In this document: positions 7,946-15,624 of the stretch, one piece after another | Position numbering within the stretch: position 1 is the first letter of the stretch | Layout of the letters: every line of letters begins with the position of its first letter | NCBI GenBank assembly: GCA_025055835.1 | Contig: JANWWR010000158.1 | Coordinates: 1 to 40,389 of the forward strand | DNA from: Gemmatales bacterium | GTDB taxonomy: Bacteria; Planctomycetota; Planctomycetia; Gemmatales; HRBIN36 | Direction: 5' to 3' | Length of the DNA stretch: 40,389 nucleotides | The notes under the pieces: model-generated | Database searches by the model: none | The model's input: the letters and a program-made list of their open reading frames with translations, nothing else | What the model was told of the DNA's origin: nothing | Translations under genes and position numbers: made by a program

Positions 7946-8863
7946 ATGGTCCAACAAGCGTGGTCTTCCAAATATCTGAGCACGGCCCAGGTCGCCCAGG
8001 CATTGGGCGTGGGCGTCAGCACCGTCAAGCGCTGGGTGGATGAGGGATTGCTTCCGGCTTTGCGGACGGCGGGCGGCCATCGTAAGTTGCTCGTGGCGGA
8101 TGTGCTTCGCCTGGTCCGCTCCGGCCAACTTCCCGGCGTGGACATCACCGCCCTGGGAGCCTCGGATATTCCGACGAGGGAGCGACTTCGCCAGCGACTT
8201 TACACCGCCTTGGAGCGAGGCGACTCCCGGACCGTGCAGCGGATCGTGCTCGGTTCCTACCGCAGCGGCCTGCCTCTTGACGTGCTGGCCGATGAGGTCG
8301 TCGCCCCGGCCATGCATCAGGTCGGGCATGGCTGGGAAACCGGACGCTTGGACGTGTACGAGGAACATCGCGGCACCCAGATCATCGCTGCTGCTCTTTT
8401 CGCATTGAAAGCCCTGCTGGAAAAGACGGCCCTGCGAAACATGCCCGTGGCCCTGGGCGGAGCTCCGGAAGGCGACTATACCCTGTTGCCGAGTCTGCTC
8501 GCCGAACTGATTCTCATGGATCTCGGCTGGAAGGTCGTCAATCTGGGACCGAACACCCCCGCGGCTTCATTTCGCAAAGCGATCGAAGAGATTCGGCCTA
8601 AGCTCGTCTGGGTCTCCGCCGCGCATGGTGTCGAATCGGCCGAGGCCCAAGCCGAATTGATCCGGGTGGCTGAAACCGCCAGCCGCCTCGGAGCCGCCAT
8701 CATCTTCGGGGGCAGAGGATTTCCCGCGGAGTTTGGGGAAAGAATGGGACCGAGCCACTTCGGGAACCGCCTTGCGGACCTGGCGAATCTGGCAAAATCT
8801 CTGCATCCTTTGCCGAGCCGTCCCCGGCGCGGACGGCCACCGAAAACGGCACGACGTCGCTGA
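7946..8863 (+). CDS. CarH/LitR-like regulator: HTH domain, B12-binding-type fold, AT-hook-like tail
   Basis: A 305-residue regulator. Residues 9-58 form a MerR/excisionase-type winged helix (STAQVAQALGVGVSTVKRW, GGHRK). Residues 78-160 are the four-helix bundle that caps cobalamin in CarH-type photoreceptors, with W130 and E140-H141 in the spacing W-x9-EH. Residues 167-285 are a Rossmann-like B12-binding domain. In the cobalamin motif E-x-H-x-x-G the sequence reads EGDYTL (175-180): the lower-ligand His is replaced by D177 and the final Gly by Leu. The tail RRGRPPK (294-300) resembles an AT-hook. CarH-type proteins repress genes in the dark and release DNA on light-driven cobalamin cleavage. 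Whether this one binds cobalamin is doubtful. An earlier in-frame start (7889) overlaps the sigma gene by 14 bases; 7946 fits homologues better. Confidence 0.85.
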   Translation: MVQQAWSSKYLSTAQVAQALGVGVSTVKRWVDEGLLPALRTAGGHRKLLVADVLRLVRSGQLPGVDITALGASDIPTRERLRQRLYTALERGDSRTVQRIVLGSYRSGLPLDVLADEVVAPAMHQVGHGWETGRLDVYEEHRGTQIIAAALFALKALLEKTALRNMPVALGGAPEGDYTLLPSLLAELILMDLGWKVVNLGPNTPAASFRKAIEEIRPKLVWVSAAHGVESAEAQAELIRVAETASRLGAAIIFGGRGFPAEFGERMGPSHFGNRLADLANLAKSLHPLPSRPRRGRPPKTARRR

Positions 8864-8880
8864 CCGTTTCGATTCCCCTT

Positions 8881-10041
8881 TCACTCGCAGCGCTCGAAGA
8901 TCGTGGCAATGCCCTGACCAGCCCCGATGCACATCGTCGCTAGTCCGTAGCGAGCCTGACGGTCTTCCATGAGATGAATCAACGTAGTCGTGATGCGGGC
9001 CCCGCTGGCCCCCAAGGGATGCCCGATGGCGATGGCCCCGCCGCGGACGTTGACCTTTTCAGGATCGAGTTTGAGCAGCTTCATGACGCTGAGCGTCTGG
9101 GCCGCAAAGGCCTCGTTGATCTCGATGAGGTCGATGTCGCTGAGGCGAAGCCCGGCTTTGTCGAGGGCTTTGAGCGTGGCAGGAACCGGACCGATGCCCA
9201 TGACTGCGGGATCCACCCCGGCGACTGCCATGGCCTTGATCCGCACCTTCGGCTTGTATCCCAATTCCCTGGCCTTGTCCTCGGACATGACGAGCACAGC
9301 GGCCGCGCCGACGTTGAGCGGACTGGAGTTCCCGGCCGTAATCGTGCCGCCGTCGGGCATGAAGACGGGCTTCAGGGCGGCGAGGGCTTCGAGACTCGTA
9401 TCCGGCCGGATGCACTGATCCACGGTCATCAGCTTCTTGCGGCCTTCCTCGTCACGGCCCCAGGTGGGAATGACCTCCCGAGCGAATTCCCCGTTGGCCG
9501 TGGCAGCGGCGGCCCGCTGATGGCTGCGGAGAGCGAATTCGTCCTGTTCCCGTCGGCTGATGCCATACTTGCGGGCCAGGTTCTCGGCGGTCAGTCCCAT
9601 GTTAAAGACGGCCGGACTGTGCCGATAAGCCATCCGCGGATTGGGATCGAAGCCCGCTTCCATCGGCAGATGGTGCATATGTTCGACGCCGCCGGCGATC
9701 AGGATGTCTTCGCATCCAGCCATAATGCTCTGAGCGCAGGAATTGATCGCTTGCAAGCTCGATCCGCAATTGCGGTTCACAGTCACGCCGCCGGTTTCCA
9801 GAGGAAGACCAGCCAGCAGCACGGCTTGCCGGGCGATGTCGTAACCCTGTTCCCCATGCTGCTTGACGCAGCCCCAATGGACGTCCTCGATCAACTCTTG
9901 CGGCAAGCCGACCCGGTCCACCAAGGCCCGGATGAGGTGGGCGGATAGGTCATCGGCCCGGACGTCTCGAAAAATGCCCTTTTCCGGGTGCGCTCGGCCA
10001 ATCGGCGTCCGAACGGCGTCGATGATGACGGCTTGACGCAT
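8881..10041 (-). CDS. fadA: Acetyl-CoA acyltransferase (thiolase)
   Basis: A 386-residue thiolase that cleaves 3-ketoacyl-CoA with CoA to acetyl-CoA and a shortened acyl-CoA, the last step of beta-oxidation. The nucleophile is C92 (NRNCGSS). The other active-site residues are H341 (AIGHPLGASG) and C371 (CIGAGQG), and NEAFAAQ occurs at 309-315. Length and motif order are normal. AGGAGA six bases before the ATG supports the start. It follows the fadB-like gene by 11 bases on the minus strand, forming a two-gene operon, and its 3' end converges on the CarH-like gene with a 17-base gap. A biosynthetic acetoacetyl-CoA role cannot be excluded, but the context favours catabolism. Confidence 0.94.
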   Translation of the reverse strand: MRQAVIIDAVRTPIGRAHPEKGIFRDVRADDLSAHLIRALVDRVGLPQELIEDVHWGCVKQHGEQGYDIARQAVLLAGLPLETGGVTVNRNCGSSLQAINSCAQSIMAGCEDILIAGGVEHMHHLPMEAGFDPNPRMAYRHSPAVFNMGLTAENLARKYGISRREQDEFALRSHQRAAAATANGEFAREVIPTWGRDEEGRKKLMTVDQCIRPDTSLEALAALKPVFMPDGGTITAGNSSPLNVGAAAVLVMSEDKARELGYKPKVRIKAMAVAGVDPAVMGIGPVPATLKALDKAGLRLSDIDLIEINEAFAAQTLSVMKLLKLDPEKVNVRGGAIAIGHPLGASGARITTTLIHLMEDRQARYGLATMCIGAGQGIATIFERCE

Positions 10042-10052
10042 GGCTTCTCCTC

Positions 10053-12182
10053 TCAGGAGCCGAGTTTCATGGTCCCCAGCTGACGAAGTGCGTCCGTCGG
10101 ATGGAACCGCGGACCGAGATGCTCGTACTTCTTGAGCCGACGCAGTATCTCCTCCACTCCGACGGACCGCGCCCAGTGCAGGATGCCGCCGCGCCAGGCC
10201 GGGAAGCCGATGCCGAGGATCAGGCCCATCTCAATGTCCGATGGGTCCCGGACGATGCCCTCGGCCAGGCAGCGGGTCGCTTCGAGCAGCATTGGGAGGA
10301 AGAGACGGTCGGTGATCTCCTCGGCACTGATGTCGCGCTGCTGCTTTCGGCAACGGGCCAGGATGGCTTCAAAGGCCGGATCATCCGTCCCACGCTTGGG
10401 ATCCTTGGCGTAGCTGTAAAAGCCCGCGCCGGACTTCTGCCCGAGCCGACCTTCCTTGACCAGCTCTTCGAGGATGCGGCTGGTGGCGGCTCGATCGGCG
10501 AACGCCGTGTTGACTACTTTCCCGGCATACAGGGCGGTGTCGTTCCCGACCACGTCGTTGAGCGTGATCGGTCCCATCGGCATGCCGAAAGTCGTGGCGG
10601 CCTTGTCGATGGCCCGCGGACTGGCTCCCTCTTCGAGCAGAACCAAAGCCTCGTTGATATACGGGAACAGAATGCGGTTCACGAGGAAGCCGGGGCAGTC
10701 TTTCACGACGATTGGCGTCTTGCCGATTTTCTTCGCCAAGGCGACCAGCGTCGCGGTCGTCTCGTCGCTGGTCTTCTCGCCGCGGATCACCTCGACCAAC
10801 GGCATGCGATCCACCGGGTTGAAAAAGTGCATTCCGGCGAAGCGCTCCGGGTTATTGACCGCCTTGGCCATCCGGGTGATGGAAATGGTCGAGGTGTTCG
10901 AGGCGATGATCCGATCCGCCGGCAGATGTTGCTGAAGTTTCTGGAAGGTTTCCACCTTGACGGCTTCATTTTCGACCACGGCTTCGATGACGAGATCGCG
11001 GTCGCTCATGGCAGCGAGAGATAGGGTGGTACACAGGTTGCCGAGGGCGGCGACGGCTTCCTCCGGCTTCATCCGCCCCGCTTCGACGCGACCTTGCAGC
11101 AGCTTCTGGATGGCGGCAACCCCTTTGGCCAGGGCAGCGTCGTTGACGTCGAGCATGCTGCAGGGTATGCCGCGGCGAATGAAGGCCCCGGCAATGCCCG
11201 ATCCCATGATGCCCGCTCCCAGCACGCCGACCCGCCGAATTTCCTGGGGCTTGATCTCGGGGTTGCTGACCCCCGTATCCTTCTGAAGCCGCTGGTTCAT
11301 GAAGAACACCGCGATGAGATTGCGGGAAATCTCGGAGCCGACCAGCCGGGCGAAGGCCTCGGTCTCGATCTTCAAACCCTCCTGAAGAGGCAGATTGCAC
11401 GACTTCTCGACGACCTCGACGGCTGCCATCGGCGCGGGGAGTTGTCCCTTTGTCTTGGCCAGCACCGCACCCTTGGCCACGGCGAAGGTGAAAGCGTGCT
11501 GATCCTCGGTCAGTCCGACCGGCTGCTGCTTCTGCCTGCGGGCTTCCCGCCAGGCCCCGGTTTCGCGGGACATCTGCAAAACCCGCTTCGCTTCCTCGAG
11601 CAGTCGTTCGCTGGGCACGGCATCGAAGACCAGACCCAGCGCTGCCGCTTTCGCCGCGGGAACCGCGTCTCCCGACGCGATCATCTCGACGGCGTTGGCT
11701 GGTCCGATCACTCGGGGCAGCCGCTGCGTTCCGCCCCAGCCGGGGATGAGGCCGATCTTCGTCTCCGGCAGCCCGAGTTCCGTCTTGGGATGGGTGCTGG
11801 CAACGCGGTGATCAAAGGCCAACGCCAGTTCCAGCCCGCCGCCCATGCAGCTTCCCTCGATGGCCGCGACGGTTGGGTAGGGCAGCGATTCGATCCGTTC
11901 CAGGATCCGCAGGCCGCGCTGCACCATCTTTTTCGCCTGCTCGGGATCGTGTTCCGCGCTGCCGAGTTCCTTGAGGTCCGCCCCGGCCACGAACATACCC
12001 GGCTTGCCGCTGCGGAGGATCAGGCCTTGCAGGTCGGTCCGCTTCTCGATCTCCGACAACACCTGCTCGAACTCCCCGAGCACCGCCTGGTTGAGCGTGT
12101 TGGCCCGACTGTTGGGCTGATCGAAGGTGATCAGACCGATGTTGCCGTCCACAATCTCGAAACGCAGCGCCGACGTGCTCAT
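10053..12182 (-). CDS. fadB: Fatty acid oxidation multifunctional protein: enoyl-CoA hydratase / 3-hydroxyacyl-CoA dehydrogenase
   Basis: A 709-residue bifunctional enzyme for the middle two steps of beta-oxidation. The N-terminal crotonase domain (about 5-200) keeps both catalytic glutamates, E118 (GGGLELA) and E140 (LPETKIG), and the oxyanion sequence VAGADL (65-70). The dehydrogenase part starts with the NAD-binding GAGIMGSG (322-329) and carries the catalytic H452 in HFFNPV. Two C-terminal helical domains follow (about 500-590 and 620-705). The protein fits the FadB/FadJ type; which of the two cannot be decided from the sequence alone. It is the first gene of the operon with thiolase (11-base gap) and is divergent from uvrC across 58 bases that contain a TTATAAT core. 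Cytoplasmic. Confidence 0.94.
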   Translation of the reverse strand: MSTSALRFEIVDGNIGLITFDQPNSRANTLNQAVLGEFEQVLSEIEKRTDLQGLILRSGKPGMFVAGADLKELGSAEHDPEQAKKMVQRGLRILERIESLPYPTVAAIEGSCMGGGLELALAFDHRVASTHPKTELGLPETKIGLIPGWGGTQRLPRVIGPANAVEMIASGDAVPAAKAAALGLVFDAVPSERLLEEAKRVLQMSRETGAWREARRQKQQPVGLTEDQHAFTFAVAKGAVLAKTKGQLPAPMAAVEVVEKSCNLPLQEGLKIETEAFARLVGSEISRNLIAVFFMNQRLQKDTGVSNPEIKPQEIRRVGVLGAGIMGSGIAGAFIRRGIPCSMLDVNDAALAKGVAAIQKLLQGRVEAGRMKPEEAVAALGNLCTTLSLAAMSDRDLVIEAVVENEAVKVETFQKLQQHLPADRIIASNTSTISITRMAKAVNNPERFAGMHFFNPVDRMPLVEVIRGEKTSDETTATLVALAKKIGKTPIVVKDCPGFLVNRILFPYINEALVLLEEGASPRAIDKAATTFGMPMGPITLNDVVGNDTALYAGKVVNTAFADRAATSRILEELVKEGRLGQKSGAGFYSYAKDPKRGTDDPAFEAILARCRKQQRDISAEEITDRLFLPMLLEATRCLAEGIVRDPSDIEMGLILGIGFPAWRGGILHWARSVGVEEILRRLKKYEHLGPRFHPTDALRQLGTMKLGS

Positions 12183-12222
12183 GGTCCCTGACTCCCGTGC
12201 AGGCTGACGGACCGATGCCGCT

Positions 12223-12228
12223 TATAAT
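12223..12228 (+). promoter_or_regulatory. TATAAT -10 element before uvrC, in a symmetric TTATAA core
   Basis: A perfect TATAAT ends 12 bases before the uvrC ATG, so a transcript from it would have a leader of only about six bases. The core TTATAA (12222-12227) is self-complementary and reads TATAAG towards fadB, so it could serve both directions. No -35 match at the usual distance. Confidence 0.45.
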
Positions 12229-12240
12229 GTACGAGAAGCT

Positions 12241-13641
12241 ATGGAGAACCCAAGCCATTCCTCCGCCGACAACGCGGATGTCATCGCTCAACTGGCCGAG
12301 AAGGTCAAGGAATTTCCGCGCGGCCCCGGGGTCTACCTGATGAAGGACGCGCGGGGCCGGGTCATTTACGTCGGCAAGGCCAAGAACCTCCGCAATCGCG
12401 CCTCCCATTACTTCACCAGGCAGGCCGCCGAGGACCGCCGCACTTGCGATCTCATCCGGGAAATCCGCGACGTCGATTTCCTAGAAGCGGAATCCGAGGT
12501 GGATGCTCTGCTCATGGAAGCCCGGCTCATCAAGGACATCCAGCCGCGCTTCAATGTCGAACTCAAGGACGACAAGACCTTTCCCTACCTGCAGATTCGC
12601 ATTCGGGAACCGTATCCCCGCGTCGAGTTCACGCGCAGTCCCCGGCGTCGGGGGGTGCGGCTCTATGGTCCGTTCACCAGTGCCAGCGGACTGCGAGCGG
12701 CCATTCAGGTGCTTCAGCGCATCTTCCGCTTCCGCACGTGCAGCCTGGACATCGATCCCAATGAGCCGAAGTGGCGGTGGTATCGCCCGTGCATTCTGGC
12801 CAGCATCCAGCAATGCACGGCCCCGTGCAATTTCCGGGTCACGCCGGAGGAGTATCGGCGTCAGATTCGGCAACTGCGGCTCGTTCTGGAGGGGAAAAAA
12901 CAGCGCCTGATCCGGGAATTGGAAAAGGAGATGCGGGAGGCCAGTGCGGCCTTGCAGTTCGAGAGGGCGGCGAGGATCCGTGATGAAATTCGGGCCTTGA
13001 ACAACCTCAGCCTCCGCGGTGACACGGACAAGGACGTCCAGCCGGAGGTCTTTGTCATGAACCCCCGCAAGGGAGTGCTTGGCCTCAAGCAGATCCTCAA
13101 GCTCGACAAATTGCCGCGGGTCGTTGAGGGCGTCGACGTGGCCCATCTGGGCGGCAGCGAGGCTGTCGCCTCGCTCGTCGTCTTCATCGACGGCTTGCCG
13201 TTCAAGCCCGGCTACCGCCGTTACCGCATCCGCTCCGTGGAAGGCATCGACGACTTCGCTTCCATCCGCGAGGTGGTGACGCGCCGCTATCGCCGTCTCA
13301 GACACGAGGAGCAGGTATTTCCCGACGTGCTTTTGATCGACGGTGGCAAGGGCCAATTGAACGCGGCTCGGCAGGCATTCGACGCCCTGGGCATCGAACC
13401 GCCCTGCCTCATCTCCCTGGCCAAGCAGCAGGAGGAGGTGTTCCGTCTGGACGCCGACGAGCCGCTGCGTCTGAGCCGGACGTCGGCGGCCTTGCGTTTG
13501 CTTCAATATGTCCGGGACGAGGCCCATCGCTTCGCCCAGCATTATCATCATCTGCTGACGCGAAAACGGCTCCGGCTCGATGCGGATCAGGCCCGGCGCG
13601 TCGCCGACCCCGAGGCCGAAGCCGAACCTGATGGATCCTGA
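12241..13641 (+). CDS. uvrC: UvrC-type excinuclease, short form without the helix-hairpin-helix domain
   Basis: UvrC makes the two incisions of nucleotide excision repair. This 466-residue form has the GIY-YIG nuclease (GVYLMKD at 30-36, IYVGKAKNLRNR at 42-53). Four cysteines, C167, C184, C192 and C196, are spaced like the UvrC iron-sulfur ligands. A UVR motif for UvrB contact lies at about 223-258. The RNase H-like nuclease follows with D299 (DVAHLGG), D338 (IDDFAS), D367 (LLIDGGKGQ) and H429 (RDEAH), the four positions known to be catalytic. Typical UvrC is about 600 residues. Here the stretch between UVR and D299 is about 120 residues shorter, and the C-terminal (HhH)2 DNA-binding domain is replaced by a charged tail. 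Either a functional minimal UvrC or a specialised paralogue. It is followed 48 bases later by the ABC-F gene. Confidence 0.9.
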   Translation: MENPSHSSADNADVIAQLAEKVKEFPRGPGVYLMKDARGRVIYVGKAKNLRNRASHYFTRQAAEDRRTCDLIREIRDVDFLEAESEVDALLMEARLIKDIQPRFNVELKDDKTFPYLQIRIREPYPRVEFTRSPRRRGVRLYGPFTSASGLRAAIQVLQRIFRFRTCSLDIDPNEPKWRWYRPCILASIQQCTAPCNFRVTPEEYRRQIRQLRLVLEGKKQRLIRELEKEMREASAALQFERAARIRDEIRALNNLSLRGDTDKDVQPEVFVMNPRKGVLGLKQILKLDKLPRVVEGVDVAHLGGSEAVASLVVFIDGLPFKPGYRRYRIRSVEGIDDFASIREVVTRRYRRLRHEEQVFPDVLLIDGGKGQLNAARQAFDALGIEPPCLISLAKQQEEVFRLDADEPLRLSRTSAALRLLQYVRDEAHRFAQHYHHLLTRKRLRLDADQARRVADPEAEAEPDGS

Positions 13642-13689
13642 CGACCGCAAAGGGAAGCGGTTCCTGGCCAGCGTTTGCGGAAAGGAATC

Positions 13690-15591
13690 ATGCTGCTGCT
13701 CACTTGTTCCGAATTGACTCGCGGCTTTCAACAGGGTCCGCTGTTCGAAGACGTCGGCTTCGAGCTTTACCACGGAGACCGGGTGGGCCTGGTGGGTCCG
13801 AACGGCGTCGGCAAGACGACGCTGCTGCGCATCCTGGCCGGACTGGATGAACCGGATCGGGGACAGGTTACTCTTCATGCCGGCGCTCGCATCGGCATCC
13901 TCGAACAGGAGCCGCGCTTTGACGGTGAACACACTCTTTTCCACGAAGCTCGCTCCGCTCTGGATTCCCTCATTCAAGCGCATGAGGAAATGGTCCGGGT
14001 CGGCGAATGGCTGTCTCAGGCCACGGATGAGGCCGAGAAGAAACGCCTGACCGACCGCTTCGACCGGCTCAACGAACTGCTCCGTCGCCACGATGCGTAC
14101 AACCTCGACCATCAGGTCGAAGCGGTGCTTCAGGGACTGGGATTCGACCCGAAGGACTTCGACCGGCCGATTGCCACGTTCAGCGGCGGACAACGGCATC
14201 GGCTGATGCTGGCCAAACTTCTGCTCGCCGCCCCCGACGTGCTGCTGCTCGACGAGCCTAGCAATCACCTTGATCTCGCCGGTACGCAATGGCTTGAAGA
14301 ATACCTGGGCAAGCAGAACGAGGCGATGATTCTGGTCAGCCACGACCGTTGCTTCTTGGATCGCGTGGCCAACCGCATCTTCGAACTGCACAACCGCAAA
14401 CTGACGGCGTACGTCGGCAACTATTCCGCTTATGTTCGACAACGCGAAGAGCGGTACCAGGTGCAGTTGCGGACCTGGGAAGCGCAGCAGGAATATATCG
14501 CCAAACAGGAGGACTACATCCGCCGGGTCCATTACGGCGAATTGCACAAGCAGGCGGCTTCCCGACGGCATGCCCTCGAACGTCTGGAGCGGGTCGAACG
14601 GCCGGTGCCCATCGAAAAGCCCCACATGCATTTCCAGACCGTCCGCCGATCCGGAGATGTCGTCTTCGAGGTCCGCGACCTGGCCAAGAGCTACGACCGG
14701 CCGTTGTTTTCCGAGTTGACCTTGCAGATTCGCCGGGGGCAGCGGGTCGGCATCCTGGGACCAAACGGCAGCGGCAAGACGACGCTTCTGAGGATTCTCC
14801 TCGGCGAGGAGATGCCGGATTCGGGCCAGGTTGTTCGCGGGTATCACCTTGACGTGGGCTACTTTGACCAGCATCTCGAGTCGCTGCCGGCGGAAGCCGA
14901 CGCCCTGCGGGCCGTTTGGCCTGACGATCCCGAGGTCCAGGAACAGGAAATGCGGAATCTTCTGGCCCGCTTCGGCATCACCGGCGACCGAGTGTATCAG
15001 CGGGTCGGCAGCATGAGTGGCGGTGAAAAAAGCCGCGTCGCCCTGGCCCGTCTGGTTGCCCGGAAGATCAACGTCCTCATCCTTGACGAGCCGACCAACC
15101 ATCTCGACCTGTGGGCCTGCGAGGCGTTGGAAGAAGCCCTCAGGGAGTTCGAAGGCACAGTGATCGTCGTCAGCCACGACCGTTGGTTTCTCAATCGGGT
15201 GGTCGATCTACTGATTGTCCTTGACGGCAAAGGCCGTGCCCAAGTCATTCACGGGAACTACGAGACCTATGAACGGATGCGGCAGAGCGAGGCGGTTTCG
15301 GCATCGACGGGCCAGGACCGTTCCCCCCGCCGATCGGCCGCCGCTCCTCCGACGGATCGTCCGGCCCGTCGCAAGCGTCGCTTTCCCTATCGCAAGTTGG
15401 AAGACCTGGAAGCGGAGATTGCCGAGCAGGAAGACCGAATGCGACAGCTCGAAGCGGCCTTAGCCGATCCGACTCTCTATCGGGACGGAGACAAAGTCAA
15501 GCAGACGCTTCAGGACTTCGAGGCCGCCAAGCAGCGCATCGCTCAGTTGTACGAACACTGGGAAGAGGCTGTGGAACTGGACGGCCGCTGA
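13690..15591 (+). CDS. ABC-F family ATPase (Uup-like)
   Basis: A 633-residue soluble protein with two ABC ATPase cassettes and no membrane domain. Cassette 1: Walker A GPNGVGKTT (36-44), signature SGGQR (near 165), Walker B LLLDEPSNHLD. Cassette 2: Walker A GPNGSGKTT (near 357), signature SGGEKSR (near 443), Walker B LILDEPTNHLD. The linker between them (YIRRVHYGELHKQAASRR) corresponds to the arm that contacts P-site tRNA in ribosome-bound ABC-F factors. The C-terminus, after a basic segment (about 545-570), is a predicted coiled coil (LEDLEAEIAEQEDRMRQLE) as in Uup. ABC-F proteins relieve stalled ribosomes; Uup is also linked to branched DNA, which would suit its position behind uvrC. ATG 13690 is chosen over TTG 13675 because GGAAAGGA precedes it closely. 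Confidence 0.92.
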   Translation: MLLLTCSELTRGFQQGPLFEDVGFELYHGDRVGLVGPNGVGKTTLLRILAGLDEPDRGQVTLHAGARIGILEQEPRFDGEHTLFHEARSALDSLIQAHEEMVRVGEWLSQATDEAEKKRLTDRFDRLNELLRRHDAYNLDHQVEAVLQGLGFDPKDFDRPIATFSGGQRHRLMLAKLLLAAPDVLLLDEPSNHLDLAGTQWLEEYLGKQNEAMILVSHDRCFLDRVANRIFELHNRKLTAYVGNYSAYVRQREERYQVQLRTWEAQQEYIAKQEDYIRRVHYGELHKQAASRRHALERLERVERPVPIEKPHMHFQTVRRSGDVVFEVRDLAKSYDRPLFSELTLQIRRGQRVGILGPNGSGKTTLLRILLGEEMPDSGQVVRGYHLDVGYFDQHLESLPAEADALRAVWPDDPEVQEQEMRNLLARFGITGDRVYQRVGSMSGGEKSRVALARLVARKINVLILDEPTNHLDLWACEALEEALREFEGTVIVVSHDRWFLNRVVDLLIVLDGKGRAQVIHGNYETYERMRQSEAVSASTGQDRSPRRSAAAPPTDRPARRKRRFPYRKLEDLEAEIAEQEDRMRQLEAALADPTLYRDGDKVKQTLQDFEAAKQRIAQLYEHWEEAVELDGR

Positions 15592-15624
15592 GAAACCTTA
15601 TGGACGCGGCGATCTGCTTTCCGA

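Noticed and set aside
12481..15177. An 898-codon open frame on the minus strand opposite uvrC and the ABC-F gene
   Set aside because: It crosses two well-supported genes and their gap, and has no family resemblance or ribosome binding site.
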